Source: an uncultured Pelagibacteraceae bacterium (GTDB lineage: Bacteria > Pseudomonadota > Alphaproteobacteria > Pelagibacterales > Pelagibacteraceae). From it: a stretch of 64,000 nucleotides of DNA. Position 1 is the first letter of the stretch. Every line of letters begins with the position of its first letter. The stretch lies in assembly GCA_902587145.1 (NCBI GenBank), contig CACIKD010000003.1, positions 1 to 64,000 on the forward strand, in the 5' to 3' direction. Of this stretch, positions 16,919 through 25,500 are shown piece after piece. Made by a program: the position numbers and the translations under genes. The notes below the pieces were generated by a model. It did not search any database and was not told where the DNA came from. It saw only the letters and a program-made list of their open reading frames with translations.

Positions 16919-17863
16919 ATGAAAGTTCTTGTTGTACAGCAAAGATACGGGATAGGAGATATGCTTATATTTTTGCCTTATCTAAAGGCTTTATCAGAAA
17001 AAAATAATGTAAAAATTTCTTTACTGGCAAAAAAAACATCAAGATCATCTGAGTTGTTTAAATCAGAGACTTTCTTAAATGAGATTATAGATTTAGATTC
17101 TACTAATGATGGAATTTCAGGATTTTTCAATTTATCAAAAGAAATTAAAAAAAGAAAATTTGATAGGATATATATCTTTAATGGATCTCTAAGATATAGG
17201 CTCATAGCTATGTTTGCTGGTATAAAAAGTATATATCAATATCCACTTTTTACTTCTAAAGATATTATATTTCAGACAGCAAAAGTTTTTACAGAACCAC
17301 TGGTTGGCAAGATTCTATCTACAGAACCCAATTTGTTATTAAAAGAGGAAGATGTTAGGGGTGCAAAAAATACTTATAGAATAAATGAAAAAACAAAAAA
17401 TATTGTTTTGGGTGTTTCTGCTTCTGGACCAACAAAAAGATGGGATATTGAAAATTATTTAAAATTAGCAAATCAATTAAGCCAACATAAAGAATGTAAA
17501 TTTTTTATTGCGGTTGGCAAAGATGATTTAGAAATAATAGATAAAATAAAAAAATCAGATATTAATACAATTTGTATGACTATGGAAAAATTGTCAATTT
17601 CAACTATCCTCACTATAATTAAAAATTGTAATTTATATATTGGTAATGATACTGGGTTCATGCACATGAGTGCTGCGCTTGGAATAAGATCGATTGGAAT
17701 TTTTGCAGACTCACCAGCTTATGCTTATAGTGGTTACTCCAAAAATATAATTCCAATTGTCCCTAGAGGAGAAACAATTAAAAGTACGACTCACGATACT
17801 TTAGGTAAAGATAAGATTTCTTTAGAGGACGTATTAGAAACTGCAAAAAAAATTTTAAATTAA
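16919..17863 (+). CDS. Glycosyltransferase family 9 (heptosyltransferase-like)
   Basis: 314-aa GT-B fold protein resembling lipopolysaccharide heptosyltransferases (WaaF/WaaC). Starts with VVQQRYGIGDMLIFLPYLKAL, matching the family's N-terminal acceptor loop. The C-terminal nucleotide-sugar site is ISTILTIIKNCNLYIGNDTGFMHMSAALG, with the conserved D-T-G and histidine of GNDTG-MH. It would transfer a heptose or other sugar to the lipid A core at the inner membrane. Divergent from the DapA-like gene and sharing TTAA as overlapping stops with the convergent J-protein gene. Sugar specificity unknown. Confidence 0.85.
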   Translation: MKVLVVQQRYGIGDMLIFLPYLKALSEKNNVKISLLAKKTSRSSELFKSETFLNEIIDLDSTNDGISGFFNLSKEIKKRKFDRIYIFNGSLRYRLIAMFAGIKSIYQYPLFTSKDIIFQTAKVFTEPLVGKILSTEPNLLLKEEDVRGAKNTYRINEKTKNIVLGVSASGPTKRWDIENYLKLANQLSQHKECKFFIAVGKDDLEIIDKIKKSDINTICMTMEKLSISTILTIIKNCNLYIGNDTGFMHMSAALGIRSIGIFADSPAYAYSGYSKNIIPIVPRGETIKSTTHDTLGKDKISLEDVLETAKKILN

Positions 17864-18360
17864 TTAAAGTCAGTTTTTATAATTTTTTCTTTTGCTTCAT
17901 TTACCAACTGACTAAGTCGCTCTGAATTCACATCACGGTTCATATCTGGATGTATTTTTTTTTGTAATTTCGCAGCAGTTTTTAAAACATCTTCCTTTGA
18001 ACATCCCTTTTTTAAACCTAAAATTTTATAACTTTCCTCAGTTGATATACTTGTGGTCGCCTGCGAACCTGTATTACCGAACCTACCTGAACTTCTTAGA
18101 ACTTGAATAAGCCTCCATAATTGAAATAATTGTAATGCTGTAAAACCTTTTATTTTCAATCCGCTTAAGAGAATTAATAAAAATGGTAGTGAAAATATAT
18201 ATTTACCGCCTATTGCTAAAATTGCTGCCAAAAATATAGATATAACTATAGCTAATCTTTTTAAAAATTGTGCTATTTTTTTAGTACTAGTTTTGGCAAA
18301 CCAATTTAAAAATAAATAAACAATGACAAATATGATAATTCCAATTAAAAACCAATTCAT
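17860..18360 (-). CDS. Membrane-anchored J-domain protein
   Basis: 166-aa protein with three hydrophobic segments (about 3-19, 31-45, 51-65) and a C-terminal J-like domain (about 105-163) bearing the HPD tripeptide (KIHPDMNRD) needed to stimulate Hsp70 ATPase. The layout matches the Tim14/DnaJ-like alphaproteobacterial membrane J-proteins, presumably recruiting DnaK to the inner membrane. The J-domain is short, starting YKILGLKKGCSKEDV. It overlaps the heptosyltransferase stop by 4 bp and is divergent from the oligopeptidase gene. Confidence 0.85.
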   Translation of the reverse strand: MNWFLIGIIIFVIVYLFLNWFAKTSTKKIAQFLKRLAIVISIFLAAILAIGGKYIFSLPFLLILLSGLKIKGFTALQLFQLWRLIQVLRSSGRFGNTGSQATTSISTEESYKILGLKKGCSKEDVLKTAAKLQKKIHPDMNRDVNSERLSQLVNEAKEKIIKTDFN

Positions 18361-18374
18361 ATAATTTTTTTAAA

Positions 18375-20453
18375 ATGAGTATACCAGAATTAAAAAAAAT
18401 AAAGAGCGAGAAAAAGTATCACAATACTACTTTAAGGGATGATTATTCTTGGGTGGATCAGCATGATATTTTAGATGTTTTAAAAAATCCAAATAAGCTA
18501 AATCCTGATGTTAAAAAGTACATTGAAGAAAATAACTTATTAACTGAAAAATATTTTGAAGATGTTAAAGATCTGCAAAAAAAACTTTTTAATGAAATTA
18601 AATCAAAAATTAAACTTGATGATACATCTTTAAAATTCAAAGATAAAAAATACTTTTATTGGAGTAAAACCGAAGCAAAAGGGAATTATGGTAAGCGATT
18701 AAGACAATTAATCGATAAATCTAAACCAGAGGAAATTTATTTTGATGGGGACTTAGAAAAGAAAAAATCTGGATCCGAATATTTTGGCCTAGGTAGTGTC
18801 AGTGTTTCCCATAATGACGACTGTATGGCATATTCTCTAGACTTAAAAGGATCTGAGTATTACACAATTTATTTAAGAGATTTAACTAATAATAAAAATT
18901 TACCAGATCAAATTGAAAATACTAGCGGAAGTATTACTTGGTCACTAGATAGTAAAAGTTTTTTTTATTCTAAACTAGATAAATTTCATAGACCTAGAAA
19001 AATTTATAAACATTTTTTAGGTAAACCTGTTAAAAATGATGAGCTTATTTTTGAAGAAAAAGATGAGACGTTTACGTGTAGTATTGGTTTAACGTCAGAT
19101 GAAAAATATTTCATAATTTCTACTTCAGATCATATTACCACTGAAGAGTATTTCTTTGAGTCTATTGGCGATGACATTAAACCAAAACTGTTTAGAAAAA
19201 GAAAAAAAGACGTACGTTATTCTTTGGACTCCTGGAAAGAGTATTTCTATGTTCACACCAATGAAAATGCGAGAGACTACAAAATTTTAAGGTGTAAAAA
19301 AGATAATATTGAAAATTTGGAAGAATTTATACCGCCAAAAAAAGAGACGGTTATTGGTGGTTTAGATTTTTTAGATGATTATATAATTAGAGCTGAGAAA
19401 TCTGATGCGATACCAAAGTTATATGTAAGAAATATTAATACAAATGAAGAGGAGGAAATAAAAATTTCTAATGAACCTATTGGTGTTCCAGGAGCAAGCT
19501 TAATGCAAAAGGACACTAACACCTCAAAAATCAGAGTTAGTTGGGAGAGTATGGCGACGCCAGGTAAAATATTTGAATACGACATTAAAACAAAAGAAAA
19601 AAAACTAGTTAAAGAAGTTGAAATCCCCTCTGGTCATGATCCAAATAAATATGTTGTTGAAAGAATAAAAGCTAAATCTCATGATGGACGTATGATACCT
19701 ATTAGTTTAGTTAGACTTAAAAATTCAAAACAAGACGGAATGTCAAAAATATTGTTGTATGCTTACGGAGCATATAAGCATAGTGTGTCCCCATCTTTTA
19801 GTGCTTCAAGATTTTGCTTAGTTGATAGAGGAATTACATTCGCGATCGCACATATAAGAGGTGGGGGAGATTTAGGAGACAATTGGCACATAGAAGGAAA
19901 AAAGAAACTTAAGAAAAATACCTTTCACGATTATATTGCATGTGCAAATCACTTAATTGAGCAAAGGTATACACATAAAGGTGGTTTATGTTTTTACGGA
20001 GGCAGTGCTGGAGGACTTACAGGAGGTAGTGTAGCAAATATGGCTCCAGAATTATTTTTTGCAATGTTACTTCTAGTACCTTTTGTAGATACAATGACAA
20101 CGATGTTAAATGAAAAACTTCCACTTACACCAGCTGAGTGGGAGCTTTGGGGAAATCCAATAAAAAGCAAAGAGTACTTTGATTATATACTATCTTATTC
20201 TCCTTATAATAATTTGGGTAAAAAAAAATACCCTCCAATGTTAATCACGTCTTCAATATTTGATAATAGAGTTTTATATTCTGAGCCCGTAAAATATATC
20301 GCTAAATTAAGAGATGTTAAAGAAGATGACAACGAACAATTATTAAAATGTAAAATGGAAGCAGCTGGTCACGGTGGAATGAGTGGTAGAGACAATGCTA
20401 TTAAAGAACTTGCTGAAGAATATAGTTTTATTCTAAAGAATGCCAAAATTTAA
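18375..20453 (+). CDS. ptrB: Prolyl oligopeptidase family serine peptidase (oligopeptidase B-like)
   Basis: 692-aa S9A-family peptidase with an N-terminal beta-propeller (about 70-400) that filters substrates and a C-terminal alpha/beta-hydrolase domain. The triad is S544 in YGGSAGG, D630 in SSIFDNRV and H666 in AAGHGGMSG. The AYGAYKHSVSPSFSASRFCLVDRG region is typical of oligopeptidase B, which cleaves short peptides after Arg/Lys in the cytosol. No signal peptide. It is followed after 3 bp by a membrane protein gene. The exact specificity (B versus prolyl) is judged from overall pattern. Confidence 0.9.
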   Translation: MSIPELKKIKSEKKYHNTTLRDDYSWVDQHDILDVLKNPNKLNPDVKKYIEENNLLTEKYFEDVKDLQKKLFNEIKSKIKLDDTSLKFKDKKYFYWSKTEAKGNYGKRLRQLIDKSKPEEIYFDGDLEKKKSGSEYFGLGSVSVSHNDDCMAYSLDLKGSEYYTIYLRDLTNNKNLPDQIENTSGSITWSLDSKSFFYSKLDKFHRPRKIYKHFLGKPVKNDELIFEEKDETFTCSIGLTSDEKYFIISTSDHITTEEYFFESIGDDIKPKLFRKRKKDVRYSLDSWKEYFYVHTNENARDYKILRCKKDNIENLEEFIPPKKETVIGGLDFLDDYIIRAEKSDAIPKLYVRNINTNEEEEIKISNEPIGVPGASLMQKDTNTSKIRVSWESMATPGKIFEYDIKTKEKKLVKEVEIPSGHDPNKYVVERIKAKSHDGRMIPISLVRLKNSKQDGMSKILLYAYGAYKHSVSPSFSASRFCLVDRGITFAIAHIRGGGDLGDNWHIEGKKKLKKNTFHDYIACANHLIEQRYTHKGGLCFYGGSAGGLTGGSVANMAPELFFAMLLLVPFVDTMTTMLNEKLPLTPAEWELWGNPIKSKEYFDYILSYSPYNNLGKKKYPPMLITSSIFDNRVLYSEPVKYIAKLRDVKEDDNEQLLKCKMEAAGHGGMSGRDNAIKELAEEYSFILKNAKI

Positions 20454-20456
20454 ATT

Positions 20457-20897
20457 ATGGAAATAAAGGAAAAGTTTGATTGGTATTGTAAGACTACTTG
20501 GTCAAAAAGTGCTTATAATACTTTATGGTGTCTAATCGGATGTTCTATAGGAGATTTTGGAACTATATATTATTTTCAGATAACTCCTCATTCTTTATCG
20601 GTGCTTTTAGTTATGTTAATTGCAATAATTAATGGAATAATAACTTCTATCATTCTTGAGACTATAATTTTATTTAAACAAAAATTTAAATTAATTGAAG
20701 CGTTTAAAATTGCTTGTGGGATGTCACTAATCAGTATGATTTCTATGGAAGTGGCGATGAACTTAACAGACTACTTAATTGTAGGTTCAGCAAAATTAGT
20801 ATGGTGGGTCGTACCTATAATGTTGTTAGTTGGATTTTTAACACCTTGGCCTTATAATTATTGGAGACTTAAAAAATTTAATAAGGCTTGTCACTAA
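20457..20897 (+). CDS. Membrane protein, possible DUF4396 family
   Basis: 146-aa protein with about four membrane segments (about 23-40, 44-68, 83-103, 110-130). The motif NTLWCLIGCSIGDFGTI recalls DUF4396 proteins, which are membrane proteins of unknown function; this match is from memory of the pattern. Probably in an operon with the upstream oligopeptidase gene (3-bp gap). It shares the CTAA stop overlap with the convergent lipoprotein gene. Confidence 0.6.
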   Translation: MEIKEKFDWYCKTTWSKSAYNTLWCLIGCSIGDFGTIYYFQITPHSLSVLLVMLIAIINGIITSIILETIILFKQKFKLIEAFKIACGMSLISMISMEVAMNLTDYLIVGSAKLVWWVVPIMLLVGFLTPWPYNYWRLKKFNKACH

Positions 20898-21199
20898 AAA
20901 CAGTTTTTACTTGTAAAACCTACTACCTTATTTGCTGAGCTAATTTCAAAAATTCTTTCGCATTTTATCTTTAACTTTTCTTTTGTATAAACATAAAACC
21001 TATTTCTTGAATTATTTTTAAAATCAATCTTATCTGGTTTGCCAAATTCTATCTTTAATGCCTCTTCAGACCTATTTAGCCACTTGCTTAATTGCTTTTC
21101 TTCCTCTGAAACTTTTTCATCAATTTTGTTAGAAACAGTTTGGCACGAAGCTAAACTTAAGAATAAAAAAATTAATAAAAAAACAATTTTCATTTTCAA
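20894..21199 (-). CDS. Predicted small lipoprotein, 101 aa
   Basis: Signal peptide with lipobox LASC (lipidated Cys at residue 19), then a soluble domain whose core (LNRSEEALKIEFGKPDKI...YVYTKEKLKIKCERIFEI...VGFTSKNC) resembles the SmpA/OmlA (BamE-like) pattern of a helix-loop 'G-P' segment followed by beta strands. Two cysteines in the mature part may pair. Likely attached to the outer or inner membrane facing the periplasm. Function unknown; the similarity is only by pattern. Confidence 0.7.
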   Translation of the reverse strand: MKMKIVFLLIFLFLSLASCQTVSNKIDEKVSEEEKQLSKWLNRSEEALKIEFGKPDKIDFKNNSRNRFYVYTKEKLKIKCERIFEISSANKVVGFTSKNCF

Positions 21200-21327
21200 C
21201 CAAATGTAGAATATACATCAATTTTATAAACAGAAATATTTATCACAGGTTGTAATTTTATATTAGAGGCAGTTTTTTCAAAGATTTATCTAAAGAATCA
21301 TTGTAAGCACATTTATTAGGAGGTTTT

Positions 21328-22638
21328 ATGCTTGAAAAATATTTTGAATACAAAAAACACAAAACAAATTTTAGAACCGAAGTAATAGCTGGCGTTACTA
21401 CGTTTTTAACAATGGCTTATATAATGTTCTTAAATCCTTTTATTTTATCTGGAGAATTTGCAGGACCAGAAAAAGGATTTTTTGATTTTGGTGCTGTCTT
21501 TACTGCAACAATAATAGCTACTGCCATAGCTTGTTTTATAATGGCTTTTTACGGAAAAACGTGGCCAATTGGTTTAGCTCCAGGAATGGGAATAAACGCA
21601 TTTGTTGCTTTTGGAGTTGTGGCTGGTATGGGTTACACTCCCCAGGAAGCTTTGGGTGCAGTATTAGTCGCTGGAGTATTGTTCTTAATAATTTCTTTAA
21701 CTCCAATAAGAGCTTGGTTAATCAATTCTATCCCAAAAAGTTTGAAGTTAGGAATAGGAGCTGGAATAGGCGGGTTTCTTGCAATTATAGGACTGGAAAT
21801 TATGGGTGTAGTAGGAGATCACCCAGTTACCTTGGTAACTTTAGGAGATATCAAAAATCCGTTGGTTATACTTGGATGTTTGGCATTTGTTTCAATGGTA
21901 GTAATGGAAAAAATGAAAATACGTGGAAACATTATAATTGGAATACTAGTTTTCAGTGTTATAGCGTGGGTAACTGGTCTTGCTAAATTTAATGGAGTAG
22001 TTAGCACTCCACCACCAATGACTTACCTTTTTGCATTTGACTTAGGTGCTGCTTTTACAGCAGGAATGTCAACAGTAATATTTACTTTATTATTTATTGA
22101 CTTTTTTGATACTGCTGGGACCTTAACTTCTGTTGCAAATGTTGCTGGTAAAGTTGGCAAAGATGGAAAAGTACAAGATATAAATAAAGCCATGCTTTCT
22201 GACAGCGTTGGTACAGTTGCAGGAGCGTTTATGGGAACAACTACTGTCACAAGTTATGTGGAGTCAGGTGCTGGTGTAAAAGCTGGTGGAAGAACAGGAA
22301 TGACGTCGCTTGTTATAGGTGTGTTATTCTTAGCATGTTTGTTCTTTTCTCCTTTAGCCACTTCTTTACCTAAAGAGATAGATGGTGCCGCGTTGCTATA
22401 CGTTGCAGTCTTATTTGTAAGAAACTTAACAGATATAGAGTGGAATGATATTGCTGAGTCAGCGCCTGCGGTTGTGGCTTTTATTGCTATGCCTTTGACT
22501 TATTCTATAAGTCACGGGATCGCTTTAAGCTTTATTGCTTATGCATTAATTAAAATTTTTACAGGAAAATTTAATACTACTTCTCCTGCTATTTGGTTGA
22601 TAGCTGCGTTAAGTGTTGCAAGTTTTGCTGTTGCTTAA
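21328..22638 (+). CDS. NCS2/AzgA-type purine permease
   Basis: 436-aa inner-membrane permease of the AzgA-like (COG2252) branch of nucleobase transporters, with about 12-14 membrane segments. Characteristic motifs: ITTFLTMAYI-like start (GVTTFLTMAYIMFLNP), GLAPGMGINAF, IGLEIMG, FIDFFDTAGTL and TSYVESGAGV. Imports adenine, guanine or hypoxanthine. It has a strong TAGGAGG Shine-Dalgarno 6 bp before the ATG. It faces a purine phosphoribosyltransferase gene across a shared terminator; together they form a purine-base uptake and salvage unit. No purine riboswitch was recognised in the 128-bp leader. Confidence 0.92.
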   Translation: MLEKYFEYKKHKTNFRTEVIAGVTTFLTMAYIMFLNPFILSGEFAGPEKGFFDFGAVFTATIIATAIACFIMAFYGKTWPIGLAPGMGINAFVAFGVVAGMGYTPQEALGAVLVAGVLFLIISLTPIRAWLINSIPKSLKLGIGAGIGGFLAIIGLEIMGVVGDHPVTLVTLGDIKNPLVILGCLAFVSMVVMEKMKIRGNIIIGILVFSVIAWVTGLAKFNGVVSTPPPMTYLFAFDLGAAFTAGMSTVIFTLLFIDFFDTAGTLTSVANVAGKVGKDGKVQDINKAMLSDSVGTVAGAFMGTTTVTSYVESGAGVKAGGRTGMTSLVIGVLFLACLFFSPLATSLPKEIDGAALLYVAVLFVRNLTDIEWNDIAESAPAVVAFIAMPLTYSISHGIALSFIAYALIKIFTGKFNTTSPAIWLIAALSVASFAVA

Positions 22639-22643
22639 ATTAT

Positions 22644-22675
22644 AAAAGGGCTGGGAAACCGGCCCTTTTAATTTT
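22644..22675. terminator. Bidirectional intrinsic terminator
   Basis: An 11-bp stem, AAAAGGGCTGG / CCGGCCCTTTT, closes a GAAA (GNRA) tetraloop and is followed by AATTTT on the plus strand. On the minus strand the A-run becomes TTTTATAATTT, so it can also stop the convergent phosphoribosyltransferase transcript, whose last codons overlap the hairpin edge. It is the clearest terminator in the window. Confidence 0.9.
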
Positions 22676-23189
22676 GACCTTTCTTCAAATCTTCAATTCT
22701 TATTTCTTCATATTTTTCAAATGGTTGTACTATCCAAGGATTATCTTTAAGTTTTTGAGCACAAAAATCTGGCTCAAAAGTTGAGTCAGCTTTTTTCCAA
22801 AGAACCGCAGTTTTAATTGATCTAATTTTTCCTTTTAAGGGGGGATATTTTTTTAACCAATCAATACTTTTATTTAGTGTAACTCCAGTGTCTGATAAAT
22901 CATCACAAAGTAAAATGTTGCCACTCATATCTTGCACAGTAGAACTTAGTTCTCTAGAAAAAATTAATTCTCCTTGTTGATCTTCAATATTTTCTCCTGA
23001 ATATGACTCTACAGCTAAATATGCACATTTTAGTTTAAAAACTCTACTTAAGACATCAATTATGGGTGCTCCACCTCTCATTATTCCTATTAATAAGTTA
23101 GGTTTAAAACCGCTATCATGAATCTGTATTGCAAGCTTCTCTACTATTTGATTATACTGTTTCCAATCTATGATTAATTTCTTAGCCAT
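22668..23189 (-). CDS. Purine (xanthine/hypoxanthine-type) phosphoribosyltransferase
   Basis: 173-aa type I phosphoribosyltransferase. The PRPP-binding loop is NILLCDDLSDTGVTL and the N-terminal region LLIGIMRGGAPIIDVLSRVF holds the flexible-loop/PPi site. The closest pattern is xanthine-guanine phosphoribosyltransferase (Gpt), converting imported purine bases to nucleotides with PRPP. It is convergent with a purine permease, which supports purine rather than pyrimidine salvage. The exact base preference cannot be read from sequence. Confidence 0.85.
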   Translation of the reverse strand: MAKKLIIDWKQYNQIVEKLAIQIHDSGFKPNLLIGIMRGGAPIIDVLSRVFKLKCAYLAVESYSGENIEDQQGELIFSRELSSTVQDMSGNILLCDDLSDTGVTLNKSIDWLKKYPPLKGKIRSIKTAVLWKKADSTFEPDFCAQKLKDNPWIVQPFEKYEEIRIEDLKKGQN

Positions 23190-23222
23190 AAAAAAAATTA
23201 ATTTATTTTAAAGGAGTTGTAA

Positions 23223-23510
23223 ATGAAAGGTTATGTAGTTTGTGTTTATAAAAGTATTAGTAATGAAGAAAAACTGAAAGAATATGCTGTTAAAGCTAAA
23301 GCAGCAGTTGAAAAATATAAAGGTAAGTTTTTAATAAGAGGAGGGAAGTCCATTAATAATGAGGGTGAAAAATCACCTAGGACAGTTGTAATTGAATTTC
23401 CATCTTATAATGAAGCAAATTCTTTTTACAATTCAAAAGAATATCAAGAAGCTCATTCAATTTTAAAAGGCTATGCCGTAAGGCAACACCAAACGGTAGA
23501 GGGTGCCTAA
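23223..23510 (+). CDS. DUF1330 domain protein
   Basis: 95-aa ferredoxin-fold (dimeric alpha-beta barrel) protein of the DUF1330 family: begins GYVVCVYKSISNEEKLKEYA, has the central GGKFLIRGG-like segment (KGKFLIRGGKS) and FPSYNEANSFYNSKEYQEA. Function of the family is unknown. An AAAGGAG Shine-Dalgarno precedes the ATG. It shares CTAA as overlapping stops with the convergent alkA gene. Confidence 0.88.
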   Translation: MKGYVVCVYKSISNEEKLKEYAVKAKAAVEKYKGKFLIRGGKSINNEGEKSPRTVVIEFPSYNEANSFYNSKEYQEAHSILKGYAVRQHQTVEGA

Positions 23511-24133
23511 TACTGTATTGGTTCATCGTCTATTGATCTCCAAAGGTACCAGGTAGCAACTGAGCAATAAGGACTGAATTTTTTATAAAGTTTTTTTAAA
23601 AAAATTTTTGGTGGAAAATATTTCTTTTTATAATTATTCGATATTGCTCTCAGCAATCCTATGTCCTGTAAAGGCCAAATATTTGATCTATTAAATGTAA
23701 ATAGTAATATCATTTCTGCTGACCACCTACCTATTTGTCTTAATCTAGATAAATACTCTATGGCCTCCTCATCATTCATATTTTTAATTAAATTTGGATT
23801 AAATTCTTTATTTAAGGTTTTTTTTGCAAGCTCTTTAATTCCTTTAGCTTTTTGTCTGCTCAAACCACAACTTTTAAGACTTGATGTAGATAATTTATTT
23901 ACAATTTTAGGTTTTATCTTTCCGTAACATTTTTTTTTAAATTTTAAAAATACAGAGTTTGCTGCCGCAACGCTTATTTGTTGACCAATTATGCTTTTAC
24001 ATAATGAGAAAAATACGTCATTTCTTGTTATCAGTGATCCATCTTTATAATTTAAAATTAGTCTAGCCATTACTTTATCTTTTTTAGATAGTATTTTTTT
24101 AGCTTTAATCCAATACTTCGGTGCTTTATTCAT
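23507..24133 (-). CDS. alkA: DNA-3-methyladenine glycosylase II (AlkA-type, HhH-GPD)
   Basis: 208-aa base-excision glycosylase that removes alkylated purines. Helix-hairpin-helix segment LRQIGRWSAEMILLF (131-145) and catalytic D157 (WPLQDIGL). The N-terminal TATA-like domain of E. coli AlkA is absent, as in many short bacterial homologues. The start overlaps the end of the transporter gene upstream by 4 bp (ATGA-type), so the two are coupled. Confidence 0.9.
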   Translation of the reverse strand: MNKAPKYWIKAKKILSKKDKVMARLILNYKDGSLITRNDVFFSLCKSIIGQQISVAAANSVFLKFKKKCYGKIKPKIVNKLSTSSLKSCGLSRQKAKGIKELAKKTLNKEFNPNLIKNMNDEEAIEYLSRLRQIGRWSAEMILLFTFNRSNIWPLQDIGLLRAISNNYKKKYFPPKIFLKKLYKKFSPYCSVATWYLWRSIDDEPIQY

Positions 24134-25011
24134 GGTCTTGGATTTATAATTTGTTTTTTTAGTTTGTTTTCTCTCATAAAGATTATAAGGGAGCTGGTTA
24201 TGACTAGTAATGCACCGAAAAGTGTTAATAATTTTGGTATTTCACTCCAAATTAAGAAGCCAAACACAATTGCAAAAACTAAACTTAGATATTTTATTGG
24301 AGTTACTAATGATGCCTCTGCTAATCTGTAGCTTTGAGTAAGCAATAAGTTTGCAACACTTCCACACAAGCCCATTATTATAAAAATTCCTAAATCTATT
24401 TTGGTTGGAAAAACCCAATCTCCTTTAAAGATAGTTGCCACACCTAATAATGAACATAGCAATGTAAAATAAAACGCAATTCTATAATTCGGTTCAGTTT
24501 TAGATAAGGATCTAACACTTATAGCTACGCAAGCAAAAAAAATGCAAAATATTATCGGTGTGATGTAGTAAAAGTTTAAATCTATAAAAGCTGGCTGTAC
24601 TATCAATAACATTCCAATAAAACCTAAAAATACTGCAGACCATCTTTTAATTCCAACTTTCTCAGATAAAAAGAAAATTGATGCAACTGTAACAAATATT
24701 GGTCCTCCAAAAGTTAGGGATACTACATCAGCTAAAGGTAATTCTCTTAAACCAATAAATAATGCGATGATTGCTGCTGCACCAGTAAAAGCACGAAATG
24801 CATGTAAACCTGGTCTAGAAGTTTTATAAAAACTTAACAATTTTTCTCTTGGAATTATAAAAAAAATAGGAATAAAGCCTATAAAAAATCTTAAGAAAAG
24901 AACTTGCCCTACTGGGTAATAATCTAGCCACTTAACACATATATCCATTATAGAAAAGCATATTACGCTGGCCACCATGTACAATACGCCTATTTGATTT
25001 TTAGTAAGCAA
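24130..25011 (-). CDS. EamA family drug/metabolite transporter
   Basis: 293-aa inner-membrane protein with ten predicted spans forming two EamA repeats (about 8-135 and 148-282). The typical ends of the first repeat (RAFTGAAAIIALFIGLRELPLADVVSL) and the second (SYRLAEASLVTPIKYLSLVFAIVFGFLIW) are present. Members export amino acids, nucleosides, riboflavin or similar; substrate unknown. It overlaps alkA by 4 bp downstream and is divergent from msrA with a 39-bp gap. Confidence 0.9.
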   Translation of the reverse strand: MLTKNQIGVLYMVASVICFSIMDICVKWLDYYPVGQVLFLRFFIGFIPIFFIIPREKLLSFYKTSRPGLHAFRAFTGAAAIIALFIGLRELPLADVVSLTFGGPIFVTVASIFFLSEKVGIKRWSAVFLGFIGMLLIVQPAFIDLNFYYITPIIFCIFFACVAISVRSLSKTEPNYRIAFYFTLLCSLLGVATIFKGDWVFPTKIDLGIFIIMGLCGSVANLLLTQSYRLAEASLVTPIKYLSLVFAIVFGFLIWSEIPKLLTLFGALLVITSSLIIFMRENKLKKQIINPRP

Positions 25012-25050
25012 TTTATTATCCTCAATACTTCATAACATATAAAATTACTT

Positions 25051-25500
25051 ATGCAAAAATGTTACTTAGCAATGGGATGTTTCTGGAAACCTGAAGAGCA
25101 ATTTAAAACTCAAAAAGGCATAATAGGTACCGAGGTAGGATATGCTGGGGGTTATAAGTCGAGAGTAACCTATGAAGAAGTTTGCCAAGGTAACACTGGT
25201 CACGCAGAAATTGTAAAACTTTCGTTTGACGAAAACATTATATCCTATGAAAAAATTTTAGAGCTATTTTTTAAATTGCATGACCCAACTCAAAAAGATA
25301 TGCAATTTCCAGATGTGGGAACTCAATATAGAAGTGAAATATTTTACGAAAATGAACAACAAAAAGAAATAGCAAAAAAAGTTAAAGAAAAATTTAATAA
25401 AGTATTTAATAATAAAATTGAAACAAATATTTCTCCGATAAAAAACTATTGTAAAGCAGAGGAATATCATCAAAAATATATTGAAAAAACCCGAAGATGA
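25051..25500 (+). CDS. msrA: Peptide-methionine (S)-S-oxide reductase
   Basis: 149-aa MsrA, reducing S-methionine sulfoxide in proteins. Starts almost at the active site: GCFWKPE with catalytic C10 (usual motif GCFW). Other family features are the VGYAGG segment, TGHAEIV and the YCKAEEYHQKYI C-terminal region carrying a possible resolving cysteine. It overlaps the sulfurtransferase gene by 4 bp (ATGA), forming a sulfur-related operon. Confidence 0.94.
   Translation: MQKCYLAMGCFWKPEEQFKTQKGIIGTEVGYAGGYKSRVTYEEVCQGNTGHAEIVKLSFDENIISYEKILELFFKLHDPTQKDMQFPDVGTQYRSEIFYENEQQKEIAKKVKEKFNKVFNNKIETNISPIKNYCKAEEYHQKYIEKTRR

Noticed and set aside
21200..21327. Possible purine riboswitch ahead of the purine permease
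   Set aside because: No conserved purine-aptamer loops or paired stems found in the leader.
21531..21986. 151-aa plus-strand frame inside the purine permease gene
   Set aside because: Wholly within a clearly conserved permease gene in another frame; composition (Trp/Cys/Ser/Arg-rich) is unlike a real protein here.
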